64,000 nt of DNA from Gammaproteobacteria bacterium (GTDB taxonomy: Bacteria; Pseudomonadota; Gammaproteobacteria; CAIRSR01). The number at the start of each line of letters is the position of its first letter. The stretch's first letter is position 1. Both the position numbers and the translations under genes were made by a program. The stretch spans positions 1-64,000 of the forward strand of contig CAUYTW010000222.1 of assembly GCA_963575715.1 (NCBI GenBank), read 5' to 3'. Positions 1 through 6,882 of this stretch are shown piece by piece. The notes beneath the pieces were generated by a model. That model did no database searches. It was not told the origin of the DNA and saw nothing but the letters and a program-made list of their open reading frames with translations.

Positions 1-2
1 AT

Positions 3-1079
3 TCATCTGAATTGTGGCTCCTTACGGGATAAAAGCCGTGTAAAAGCGTCATGCGTAATTCCACTGGGATTGCTCGTCACCGTGCCGCTGCCCGTTCCCG
101 TTTTCGCCACCGTGAGCCGCGTCGCCGCCAGCAAATCTTTCGACAGTCGCGCCACGAACGCGTCGTCGTAGCCGCCTCCGAAAGAACCCTGAGCGCCGCC
201 GCCCGTGCCCGGGAAGTTGGAGGATTGAGTCTCGCCCGCCACGAACACCGCGTCGGCGGTCACCGCGAGCGCATTAGCCCAATCATAATCAGAGCCGCCC
301 AGGTAGGTCGATTGAATCAAGGGATCGATGATGACCGGACGAGAGGGATCGTGCTCGCCGAGTGAAAAGCCGTAACGGTCTGATAGTTCTCCTTTTTCGC
401 CGACCATTCGATAAGCGACTTGAATGAACTTGCGTTTTCCATCAATGATTTGCCAGGCGACAGGCGGAGTAAACGTGAGGAGAGAATTTCCGTCGTTTTC
501 AATTTTGAGGCCGCCGTCTTTTTCTATTTCTAATTTTCCGGCTGCGATTTTTAATTCAATCGCGCTGGCGTCATTTCCAGACGCGACCGTGAAAATTTTT
601 TCGGCGTTTTTCCCTCGCGCCACGATATTTATTGAAATCCCTTGCCAAACTTCTCCCAGACTGATTGCTTCCCAAGTAGAAATATTGGATTGCCATTTCG
701 ATTTGTCATTTCCGTGAAAATAACTGACGTGCGTTTCAGACGGATGTGTACCCGTTGGTTTTGCATTTCCATTGACGAAATTTTCAACAACGGAATAGGA
801 CGGGGCTGGCGGCCCAATAAAATCTTTTTCGTAATGCGGTGTGAGATTCCAAACTATTTCGCCGTTTTTAGTAATAAAAAGCGGCCCAGCGAGCGTGCGT
901 GCCGAAAAGGCCACGCGTGCGTCGGCTTGGCCCTGATTTTCCTCGAACGGAATCGAGAGAGCGGCGAGAGCTTGATTGACTTTGGTTTTATCCGGCGCGG
1001 ACGTCGGGGTGGTGGCATGAACGGAGGCTATCAGGGTGGTGAACAACAAAATTGTTGACGCCAGAACTGAAGATTTCAT
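3..1079 (-). CDS. Secreted SBBP beta-propeller repeat protein, C-terminus probably truncated
   Basis: The protein has 358 residues. A signal peptide covers about residues 1-22. A long beta-rich N-terminal domain typical of SBBP proteins follows; its early motif FEENQGQ is a hallmark of that family. One SBBP repeat starts at STYLGGSDYDWANALAV and runs to about residue 315. The family is extracellular or periplasmic, and usually carries many SBBP repeats and far more than 358 residues. Here a single repeat is followed by a Gly/Thr-rich linker (GTGSGTVTSNPSGI) and then 16 residues without family character. The stop is at 3-5. The linker normally continues with a Cys-containing segment, so the tail looks replaced. 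On the coding strand the last 50 bases contain a small GGCT/AGCC hairpin followed by ATGA, which resembles the element ends described elsewhere in this window. The family call is firm; the truncation is inference. Confidence 0.75.
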   Translation of the reverse strand: MKSSVLASTILLFTTLIASVHATTPTSAPDKTKVNQALAALSIPFEENQGQADARVAFSARTLAGPLFITKNGEIVWNLTPHYEKDFIGPPAPSYSVVENFVNGNAKPTGTHPSETHVSYFHGNDKSKWQSNISTWEAISLGEVWQGISINIVARGKNAEKIFTVASGNDASAIELKIAAGKLEIEKDGGLKIENDGNSLLTFTPPVAWQIIDGKRKFIQVAYRMVGEKGELSDRYGFSLGEHDPSRPVIIDPLIQSTYLGGSDYDWANALAVTADAVFVAGETQSSNFPGTGGGAQGSFGGGYDDAFVARLSKDLLAATRLTVAKTGTGSGTVTSNPSGITHDAFTRLLSRKEPQFR

Positions 1080-1127
1080 TTTAATTTTTTCCTAGGATTT
1101 CTTGAATGGAAAAGCCTGTTTGTAATG

Positions 1128-1150
1128 AACCCAAGTTGCTACCTATATAG
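1128..1150. repeat. Half copy of palindromic repeat family D
   Basis: The sequence AACCCAAGTTGCTACCTAT matches one arm of the inverted repeat at 61086-61176. A small TCCGTT/AACGGA hairpin follows it directly. Only one arm is present, in the leader of the SBBP gene. Confidence 0.6.
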
Positions 1151-1172
1151 CTGTTCCGTTATAAAACGGACT

Positions 1173-1342
1173 AGGAGTTACGCAGTTGAACTTGTTACTC
1201 TATAAAAGGATTGAGTTTTTTCTGTCATTTTGCGCGCAGTCGCAGAACTCAAAATCTCTATCAGTATAGATGGATTCTGCGACTCCGCTTCGCTGCGCGC
1301 AGAATAATTGAAATTGTTCAATTTTAAACAACGTAACTCCTA
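1173..1342. mobile_element. MITE family A, copy 1
   Basis: This element of about 170 bases begins TAGGAGTTACGCAGTTGAA and ends with the imperfect inverse ACGTAACTCCTA. The interior holds a second long palindrome built from CTGCG(A)CTCCGCTTCG and its complement, plus TTTTTTCTGTCATT. Five more copies occur in the window (30057, 37322, 38209, 40843, 44392). There is no coding capacity. TA at both ends suggests a TA target duplication like that of IS630/mariner-type elements; this is inference, because no transposase is present here. Confidence 0.85.
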
Positions 1343-1437
1343 CGCATATTAGATTGAATTAAAATTTTGTATTTTAACTTTATTGTGGTTAAAATAAAAA
1401 TGTTTTATCCAAATCAACTAAATCGGAGTGCATGGTC

Positions 1438-3007
1438 ATGCGTAAAAATGTACTAATATTTCATCACTTTCCCCTTATACTCGCGAGTGCTTTGACACTG
1501 ATTACACCCGCTCGGGCTGACATCAACAGTGATCTGGCTGCTCATTAGACATTCGATGACTGATCATCAAATTTCCTTGCTGGTTTGAGACCACACCCAT
1601 CAGGGGGATTAGTTAAATTTGACAACGATGCGTAAGCATCGTTATCCTTTTTTGTAACCCCCTCGTTTACGGGGAGGCAATCCACCGACCTCAATCTGTC
1701 GATGGCTTTGTCATTCGACAGATGAGGTCGGATGCGGATTGAAACATATTGATGGCCAGAAAGTAGCTGACAAAGTTGATTCTTATATTAATTTTAACAA
1801 CAATAACGATGACTTGCGGATCGGCTGGACGGAGGAGGATGGAGGCGCAGCCAATTCAATGTTCAAAGGTGCGATGGATGACATTCGGCTTTACAGTCGT
1901 GCTCTGACCGATGCGGATGTGCAGGAACTGTTCGCGGGCGCAATATCTCAACCTGATTTTTCCATCACCAATATTGCGCTTAGTCCCACTGCACCAGCCG
2001 CCAATGGCACCTTTAGTGCTTTAGTCACGGTCAACAATAATGGAGATATTGGTGGCGATGCCGGGAAGCTTTCCATTTGGGCGAATAAATCTGTTTTACA
2101 GGTATGTGGTGCCGTAGCTGACAAGTCAGTTGCCGTGGGTCGAATTGAACCTGGTCAAAGTACCGTTGTGACGGTTACTGGCATCCCGGCTGGAAGCGTC
2201 ATCGGTAGCAAAAAATTGCTTGCTTTCATAGACGCTGCCTGCTCTACCGCTGAAACGGATGAAACCAATAATCAGACGATCAAGGCTTATAACGTAATTG
2301 GGATCTCTGATTTTGTAGTCACGAATATTGCCATCAAGCCGGCTGCTCCCATGCCAAACACGACTTTTAGTGTTATGGTCACCATCAAGAATCAGGGAAC
2401 AGCGGTGGTTAATGCTGGAAAGCTGGCGCTTTGGGTCAATTAGGCCCCGGTGCCGTCTTGCGGAGCCACAACGGCCAACAAAGTAGCAGTGATTGGAACG
2501 CTGGCGGCAGGCGCAGTTAGAACCGTGACTTTCACCGGACTCGCGGCAGGCGGTGCTGGCAAGAAGACACTCCGTGCCTTTGTCGATAGTGCTTGCGCAA
2601 CCAACGAATCCAGTGAAACCAATAATCAACTGACCCAGAGTTATACAATTCCCGGCCAGGCTGATTTCGTAGTCACGGGCGTTGTTATCACGCCCGCAAC
2701 GCCTGTGGCTAACGGTGTATTTAGTGCTGCAATCACCGTCAAAAACCAAGGAGCGGTAACAGGTAACGCAGGTTTCCTCGATATCTGGACCAATCAACCT
2801 ATTATCCAGACGTGCGGTGATACGGGCGATGGTTGGGCAGCCGTGGGTGAGTTGAACGCTGGTCAGAGCAAAACAGTCACGGTGGTTGGATTGCCCGCCG
2901 GCATTTCCGGTGTAAAGACGCTGCGTACTCTGATCGATAGTTGGTGCGAAATCAGCGAGTCGAATGAGACAAACAATCAGTTTACCAAGACAATTACCGT
3001 CAGATAA
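1438..3007 (+). pseudogene. Broken secreted LamG-CARDB protein gene
   Basis: An ATG at 1438 opens a signal peptide of about 28 residues ending in PARA, then DINSDLAAH. A stop (TAG) stands where LamG proteins usually have Trp in an HWTFDD motif, and a TGA follows six codons later. Element B1 then interrupts the gene (1568-1745). Coding resumes at about 1746 with the end of a LamG domain (YSRALTDADVQELF) and three CARDB-type adhesion modules, recognisable by TNETNNQ-like ends (DETNNQ, SETNNQ, NETNNQ). A further TAG at 2441 lies inside the second module; one base change from CAG would restore NQAPVPSCG. Most of the LamG core is missing, so the insertion came with a deletion. The reading frame is otherwise clean to 3007, which suggests recent decay. 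Confidence 0.8.
1568..1745 (-). mobile_element. Family B structured element, copy 1 (inverted), ending at ATGA
   Basis: Read on the minus strand it begins GTTTCAATCCGCATCCGACC and ends CAGCAAGGAAATTTG, immediately followed by ATGA (1567-1564). Its internal parts match the copies at 26410 and 56523: a CTCATCTG/CAGATTGAG hairpin, a CCTCcccgtaaacgaGGAGG hairpin, a GATAACGATG/CATCGTTGTC hairpin, then GGTCTCAAACCAGC. CAATCC near the start can pair with GGATTG after the first hairpin. No target duplication is visible. It sits inside the LamG-CARDB gene. It is probably a non-autonomous transposon or ncRNA related in behaviour to the HEARO-type elements here. Confidence 0.75.
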
Positions 3008-3027
3008 CTTGATTGGAGTCTACTACT

Positions 3028-3073
3028 AAATGCGTGGTCGCTCGCTTTCTCTAACGAGCATCCACGCATTTTT
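3028..3073 (+). terminator. Rho-independent terminator after the LamG-CARDB gene
   Basis: AAATGCGTGG pairs with CCACGCATTT, the stem continues with CGCTCG/CGAGC, and a run of five T follows. It lies 20 bases after the stop at 3007. Confidence 0.8.
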
Positions 3074-3190
3074 GCACGGTATGCGACGGAATTTTTGCCA
3101 GCCATCAAGATCACGCTAATTTTTTCAGCTAGATTGATTCCCGCGAATAATCCACGCGGGATCTATTCAGGAAAAAATTGTACGGCCTAT

Positions 3191-3289
3191 TACGGGCTGA
3201 CCGCCGGGAAAGACCGGCATTTTTTAGACGGTTGCAAAACCGTTTCCTTTTCTCTCAGCCCTCACGGGCGAGGTTTCTCGGAGACACTG
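3191..3289 (+). mobile_element. HEARO/IscB-type element 3' part, ending at the start codon of the next gene
   Basis: It contains ACGGGCTGACCGCCGGG followed by AAAGACCGGC (hairpin), then ACGGTTGCAAAACCGT (hairpin), then CCCTCACGGGCGAGGTTTCT and CGGAGACACTG. The next four bases are ATGA (3290-3293). The same modules in the same order occur in the fuller element at 15863-16201. GGAG lies six bases before the ATG and can act as Shine-Dalgarno sequence for the gene at 3290. Sequence from about 3100 to 3190 may be a decayed 5' part of the element, but I see no clear match there. Confidence 0.75.
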
Positions 3290-3796
3290 ATGATAAAAAA
3301 TAAAGTTATTACCAATTTTCTTTGCGTTGCCACTTTACTTACCCATCAGAGTGTAGTTAGGGCGGATGACAATGACCAGGATCAGAAGCAAAAATGCAAT
3401 AACTGCGGGGTCGTAACTGCTATACAGATACGAGAAAGTAGCGGTGGACCTGGCTTGGGAGCCGCTGCTGGGGCACTGGCGGGTGGATTGCTAGGAAATC
3501 AAGCTGGAAAAAGCGATGCGGTCTCGAATACTGTTGGCGGAACCGCAGCCGCTATCATTGGTGCGGCAGGTGGTGCTCTCACCGGCCATTACGCAGAAAA
3601 AGCCATGAGTGACACCAAGGAATGGAATGTTACCGTGCGAATGAATAACGGCGAAACCAACACGGTCACGATGAAATCTGATCCCAATGTACAAACTGGC
3701 GACCAGGTACGCGTGGCTGGCGGAGCGTTAGTTCGCCTTCAGGAAGCGACGAGAACAAAAGAAAAAGAATTGGATGATGATGAAAAAGATGAGTAA
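3290..3796 (+). CDS. Glycine-zipper 2TM outer-membrane-type protein
   Basis: The protein has 168 residues. A signal peptide covers residues 1-23 (cleavage after VVRA). The mature part has a CNNCGVV segment and then a glycine zipper (GLGAAAGALAGGLLGNQAGK, then GGTAAAIIGAAGGALTG), as in 17-kDa-antigen/SlyB-like proteins. A soluble beta-like tail and an acidic end (DDDEKDE) follow. Such proteins sit in the outer membrane or periplasm and affect envelope integrity. An upstream in-frame extension exists, but the ATG at 3290 directly follows the GGAG of the element right end and places the signal peptide at the N-terminus, so I chose it. The leader, and probably the ribosome binding site, come from the element. 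Confidence 0.8.
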   Translation: MIKNKVITNFLCVATLLTHQSVVRADDNDQDQKQKCNNCGVVTAIQIRESSGGPGLGAAAGALAGGLLGNQAGKSDAVSNTVGGTAAAIIGAAGGALTGHYAEKAMSDTKEWNVTVRMNNGETNTVTMKSDPNVQTGDQVRVAGGALVRLQEATRTKEKELDDDEKDE

Positions 3797-3835
3797 AAAC
3801 CACTAACTCTGCTGGTAGTTTTTGCTGTAAAAACT

Positions 3836-3857
3836 CCTCGATCCCGAAAGATCGAGG
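3836..3857. terminator. Short hairpin between convergent genes
   Basis: CCTCGATC pairs with GATCGAGG across a six-base loop. It lies between the glycine-zipper gene and the convergent DsrC-like gene. The hairpin resembles the one in the second-type element ends at 17080 and 19830, so it may be an element scrap rather than a dedicated terminator. The following GGGGGAAAAA gives no proper U-tract on the plus strand. Confidence 0.4.
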
Positions 3858-3875
3858 GGGGAAAAATACTATATT

Positions 3876-4220
3876 TTAATAGCCACCTTTGGTCTTGGTC
3901 TCGGGTAGACCAGCGATCTTGGGTGCTTGTTTGGCGGGACCCAACGGAAACAAAGCATAAATATCCTTGGTATCTACCTTTTCACCCCAAAAATCCTCTA
4001 ATCCTTTGACTATTTTTCGCATGTTGGGCTGTTCACCGCCATGATTCAAATATAAATCGCGTAAATAGTTGATTACATCCCAATGACGCTGAGTCAGGGT
4101 AAGGATGCTGTCCTGTTTTGCCAAAGCAGCGGCTACTTCTTCATTCCAATCATCAATATTAACCAAATAGCCATTTTTATCAATTTCGATTGTCTTGTTG
4201 CCTACTTCAAGTGACGACAT
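3876..4220 (-). CDS. DsrC-like protein lacking both C-terminal cysteines
   Basis: The protein has 114 residues and aligns end to end with the canonical DsrC at 10643: GYLVNIDDWNEEVA against GYLINLSDWSEDIA, and ALFPLGPAKQ against ELFPYGPAKQ. DsrC carries sulfur on two conserved cysteines in its C-terminal arm (ACRYAGLPKPTGCI). Here the arm reads APKIAGLPETKTKGGY, so both cysteines are gone and the end is altered. TusE keeps the penultimate Cys, so this is not TusE either. Cysteine-less DsrC homologues (RspA-like) are thought to be regulatory, since they cannot transfer sulfur. It is convergent with the glycine-zipper gene and lies 2.7 kb from dsrA. The family is certain, the role is open. Confidence 0.85.
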   Translation of the reverse strand: MSSLEVGNKTIEIDKNGYLVNIDDWNEEVAAALAKQDSILTLTQRHWDVINYLRDLYLNHGGEQPNMRKIVKGLEDFWGEKVDTKDIYALFPLGPAKQAPKIAGLPETKTKGGY

Positions 4221-4340
4221 CGCTGATTCTCCGATACATTTTTGCTAACGTTTGCTAACAAATGCACACTGAAGGTAACTTTTCAGTGAGGGGGTATCTC
4301 CCAATGGTTGCGAAAAGTCACCTTCCCACAACCGCGCATA

Positions 4341-4387
4341 AAATAAAGAGAATAGCTTGGTTATCGCTATATATTCTCTTTATTTTT
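4341..4387. terminator. Long AT-rich hairpin, terminator-like in both directions
   Basis: AAATAAAGAGAATA pairs with TATTCTCTTTATTTTT across a loop of about 15 bases. U-rich runs occur on both sides. It lies in the 476-base gap (4221-4696) between the DsrC-like gene and the Cas6-like gene, where I see no gene. It could end minus-strand transcription from the Cas6-like gene. Confidence 0.55.
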
Positions 4388-4582
4388 CAATACCATAAAG
4401 ATTTTATTCTGCAAAAGATTGCTTACGGAAACCGCATACCTTTCCAATAACAACAAATTAATTATATCTGCAAAATTTCAGTACTGTCAAACTGTTGGCT
4501 ATTTTTGAGCTACTATACTAATGTAGGATTTATTACTAACTATAAGTAATAATTAACAAATCAAATACTATGCGTGAGCTTC

Positions 4583-4623
4583 TTTTCCTCCTCGCTCTAA
4601 GGCGAGGTTTCTCGGAAACTTTG
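4583..4623 (+). mobile_element. HEARO/IscB-type right-end relic without a gene
   Basis: TTTTCCTCCTCGCTCTAAGG, CGAGGTTTCTCGGAAACTTTG, then ATGA (4624-4627). This is the same right-end module as at 22141 and 60661, with small changes. The ATG opens only a 12-codon frame, so no gene was captured here. Confidence 0.6.
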
Positions 4624-4696
4624 ATGACTTTCTGTTGGCCAAAGCATGACATTTTTGCATAAATAAACTATAATCAAATAGTTAATTTTTTACTTG

Positions 4697-5428
4697 CTAA
4701 GAAATTAGCACAGAAAAACGGTCTGTATCGGCTAACGCCTTGTGAGGGATAAATAACCCACAACCTAAAATTCTGCGGGGTCCAAGTCCGCGTCGCTGAA
4801 GTTCGATTGCATCCTCGGGACGAAGATCGGCCACCAACAAACTCCGGGTAACGCAAGGCCCTTTTGGGGTCATCAAGACATTTAATTTTCCCGCCAACAT
4901 CTTTTTAAACCGTACCGCCATTGCTTGAAGTTCGCGTGCTGCATCCGCCAGAAAAACACTTTCATCGTCAGTGACATTGGAAACCACTACATGACGAGCA
5001 TAAAGGGCTGGTTGGTAAACTAAGCGACGTTCCAGCGCCTCTCCTGTTATTAACGAAGAATTTGCTATCGTCAAGGTTTGTCCCACCAATGCGGAACGAG
5101 CATCCGCTAACCGTGAACGAGGGAGACGCAGGGTCAGACGGGTGCGCTTCGTTAAATAAATCATGTCCGACCCCTTTTCAGGGCGCTGCCAGCCATTACC
5201 TGAGTCACCGCCATGAATCAAATGCAATCCAACGTGTGGCTCTGTGTGCCACCAGGATAATCGTTCTTGTATTGCTTGCGACAAGGCCCAGGCGTGGTCT
5301 ACCGGCAAACTCCGACAGGTGATGGTAAAAGCCAGGTCCACCATGTCGTCGGCGACATGAATTGGGGAACAATTCTCTTGCCAGTATGGATTGCTCGACG
5401 CGACATGATTGCCATCATTTGCGTTCAT
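4697..5428 (-). CDS. Orphan Cas6/Cmx6-like (type I-MYXAN) protein
   Basis: The protein has 243 residues. Patterns match the Cas6 subtype-MYXAN (Cmx6) family as I know it: VDLAFTITCRSLPVDHAW near residue 30, SGNGWQRPE near residue 77, LTLRLPRSRL near 98, a central GQTL, and a C-terminal glycine-rich RSLLVADL...LQRRGLGPRRILGCGLFIPHK. Cas6 proteins cut CRISPR precursor RNA and recognise RNA hairpins. No cas1, cas2, effector genes or CRISPR array is present in this window, so it is isolated and may act on another RNA or be a relic. The start codon ATG (5428-5426) directly follows an element right end (5429-5479), with GAGG four bases upstream. The next minus-strand gene lies upstream at 5495. Confidence 0.65.
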   Translation of the reverse strand: MNANDGNHVASSNPYWQENCSPIHVADDMVDLAFTITCRSLPVDHAWALSQAIQERLSWWHTEPHVGLHLIHGGDSGNGWQRPEKGSDMIYLTKRTRLTLRLPRSRLADARSALVGQTLTIANSSLITGEALERRLVYQPALYARHVVVSNVTDDESVFLADAARELQAMAVRFKKMLAGKLNVLMTPKGPCVTRSLLVADLRPEDAIELQRRGLGPRRILGCGLFIPHKALADTDRFSVLIS

Positions 5429-5479
5429 AGATCCTCGGCGTGGAAATCCATCGATCCCGAAGGGGCGAGGGTTCTTGAC
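5429..5479 (-). mobile_element. Minimal HEARO/IscB-type element, second right-end type, ending at ATGA
   Basis: On the minus strand it reads GTCAAGAACCCTCGCCCC, a CGGGATCGATGG hairpin part, TTTCCACGCCGAGGATCT, then ATGAAC, which is the start of the Cas6-like gene. The first bases GTCAA match the left end of the copy at 60247 and the last part matches the right ends at 17123 and 19874. It therefore looks like left end joined to right end with everything between deleted. Confidence 0.65.
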
Positions 5480-5494
5480 TGTGCTATAACTACG

Positions 5495-6199
5495 TTAATC
5501 TATTGGTAAATTACGCCGTAATTTATCACGATCAATCCACCAATCTCCCTGAACCAGATTATCAATGGCCTCAGCCAAGCGTGGCAGGAACCGGACCGGG
5601 TCGTCCAGTTCATTGCCAATTAACCAGGCATCGAATTCTCCCTGGGTCAGCACCCCACGATGACGTCCAGCCACGAGAGTGAGCAACTGTTGAGTGTAAT
5701 CGACAAGATGCTCATCTTCTGCATCCTTGCTACGCAACCGTGCCACATAGTGGGCGGTGACCGCCGCAATCGGAGGCATATTGGACTCAGGCGGTGTTTC
5801 CTCAATGAGATGTTGGAGGATTGCTACCGTCCATGAGGGTGAAATTGGGTAGGTAACTGCTAGCCAGATTCCATGGCCCAACGCGGTTAGAGAGCCAGAC
5901 TGATTAGCGCGAAACAGGATGCTACAGGCACGCACAGCTTCCTCCCAGTGCCCTGCGGCAACAAAGATGGAAAATGCCTCAGATGCCCGCTTCCAGGCTT
6001 CCTCATTCTGCTCTAGATCAGCAAGACAATCCCCCAACTCCAACAAAATATTGGCGCGAATTTCGGGATTATGATCCTCTGGAAGCGTCAGTAAACGTTT
6101 TTCCCATTCTTGCTGTTCTCGCTGTAAGCGTGCGACCGCAGTTATCAGATCGGAATCATCATCCATGTCGACTAAAGTGTAAGGATTAAGCTGCTTCAT
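5495..6199 (-). CDS. Uncharacterised alpha-helical repeat protein (TPR-like)
   Basis: The protein has 234 residues. I do not recognise the family. The sequence is mostly helical, with TPR-like stretches (ILLELGDCLADLEQNEEAWK, then ASEAFSIFVAAGHWEEAVRA), no signal peptide and no membrane segment, so it is probably cytoplasmic. The acidic N-terminus (DMDDDSD) precedes a coiled region. It lies 66 bases upstream of the Cas6-like gene on the same strand, with the small element in between, and 12 bases downstream of the small ORF at 6212. The three may be co-transcribed away from dsrA. Confidence 0.55.
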   Translation of the reverse strand: MKQLNPYTLVDMDDDSDLITAVARLQREQQEWEKRLLTLPEDHNPEIRANILLELGDCLADLEQNEEAWKRASEAFSIFVAAGHWEEAVRACSILFRANQSGSLTALGHGIWLAVTYPISPSWTVAILQHLIEETPPESNMPPIAAVTAHYVARLRSKDAEDEHLVDYTQQLLTLVAGRHRGVLTQGEFDAWLIGNELDDPVRFLPRLAEAIDNLVQGDWWIDRDKLRRNLPID

Positions 6200-6203
6200 T
6201 CAG

Positions 6204-6227
6204 GGCTGCCTTTAGGTAAAGGCAGCC
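6204..6227. repeat. Perfect hairpin between two minus-strand genes
   Basis: GGCTGCCTTT pairs with AAAGGCAGCC around a four-base loop. It overlaps the stop codon of the small ORF and lies just before the start of the next gene. It lacks a T-tract, so attenuation or translational control is more likely than termination. Confidence 0.5.
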
Positions 6228-6391
6228 TCAAGGCGATCTTCCCAATTTTCCGGAGTGTCGGGAAATGGTGGTCGGACATCCATGCGAAAAAATCGTTCAC
6301 CTTGACGCGCCTGTTCTTGAATAATGGGAATAAGTTCATGAAAGGAACTTAGATTGTGACATTGTATTAGTATTTCACTCAGGTACAACAT
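6212..6391 (-). CDS. Small hypothetical protein (59 aa)
   Basis: An ATG at 6391-6389 opens a 59-codon frame ending with TAA at 6214-6212, 12 bases before the next minus-strand gene. The product begins MLYLSEILIQCHNLSSFHEL and ends with a charged, proline-rich part (RMDVRPPFPDTPENWEDRL) that looks like real protein rather than chance translation. A weak GAG lies about nine bases upstream of the ATG. No family recognised. It is short but its close spacing supports an operon with the gene at 5495. Confidence 0.5.
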   Translation of the reverse strand: MLYLSEILIQCHNLSSFHELIPIIQEQARQGERFFRMDVRPPFPDTPENWEDRLEAAFT

Positions 6392-6882
6392 AAAATACTC
6401 GGGAGAATATAATAGGCTAGTTTTTCTTAAAATCGACCCTTAAATTTCGGGGGACATTTATTACTCCAAACCAAAATATTTTTGAAGTAATTTAGGGATG
6501 GACATTTTACGCAGATTTTTTGTAATATGCCTCATAGTGAGTGAGTAGCTAAATTATTTAATAATTTATTAAGGTATTATTCAGAATGAATATCCTGGTT
6601 GGAGTATATATCCTGAGAACACTTCCCCCGATGGATATGTGGCGACCTTAAGGATTGCTCATTACACTACATCTCTTTATTAAGCACCCTATTGATTTTT
6701 ATCCTAAAATTCCATGAATAACGTAAAAGTTACCGTGTTCGTGGTTAAAAATTATGGATGTTGGCTTGGGAATCTTTATTCCAAATTAATTACTCGGATA
6801 TTTTCTCAAGAAATGACGGGGTGCTTATCCAACGAATTTGTTCTTGTAGTAAAATCCCTTCACGTAAGGAGTAAAGATCGCC
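6392..6882 (+). promoter_or_regulatory. Intergenic region upstream of dsrA
   Basis: This stretch of 490 AT-rich bases without a credible gene separates the divergent minus-strand genes from dsrA, so promoters for both directions should lie here. The only clear signal is AAGGAG at 6866-6871, the ribosome binding site of dsrA. I could not assign a confident -35/-10 pair. Confidence 0.4.

Noticed and set aside
4262-4450. A 62-codon plus-strand ORF
   Set aside because: It spans the AT-rich hairpin at 4341 and has no family resemblance or ribosome binding site.
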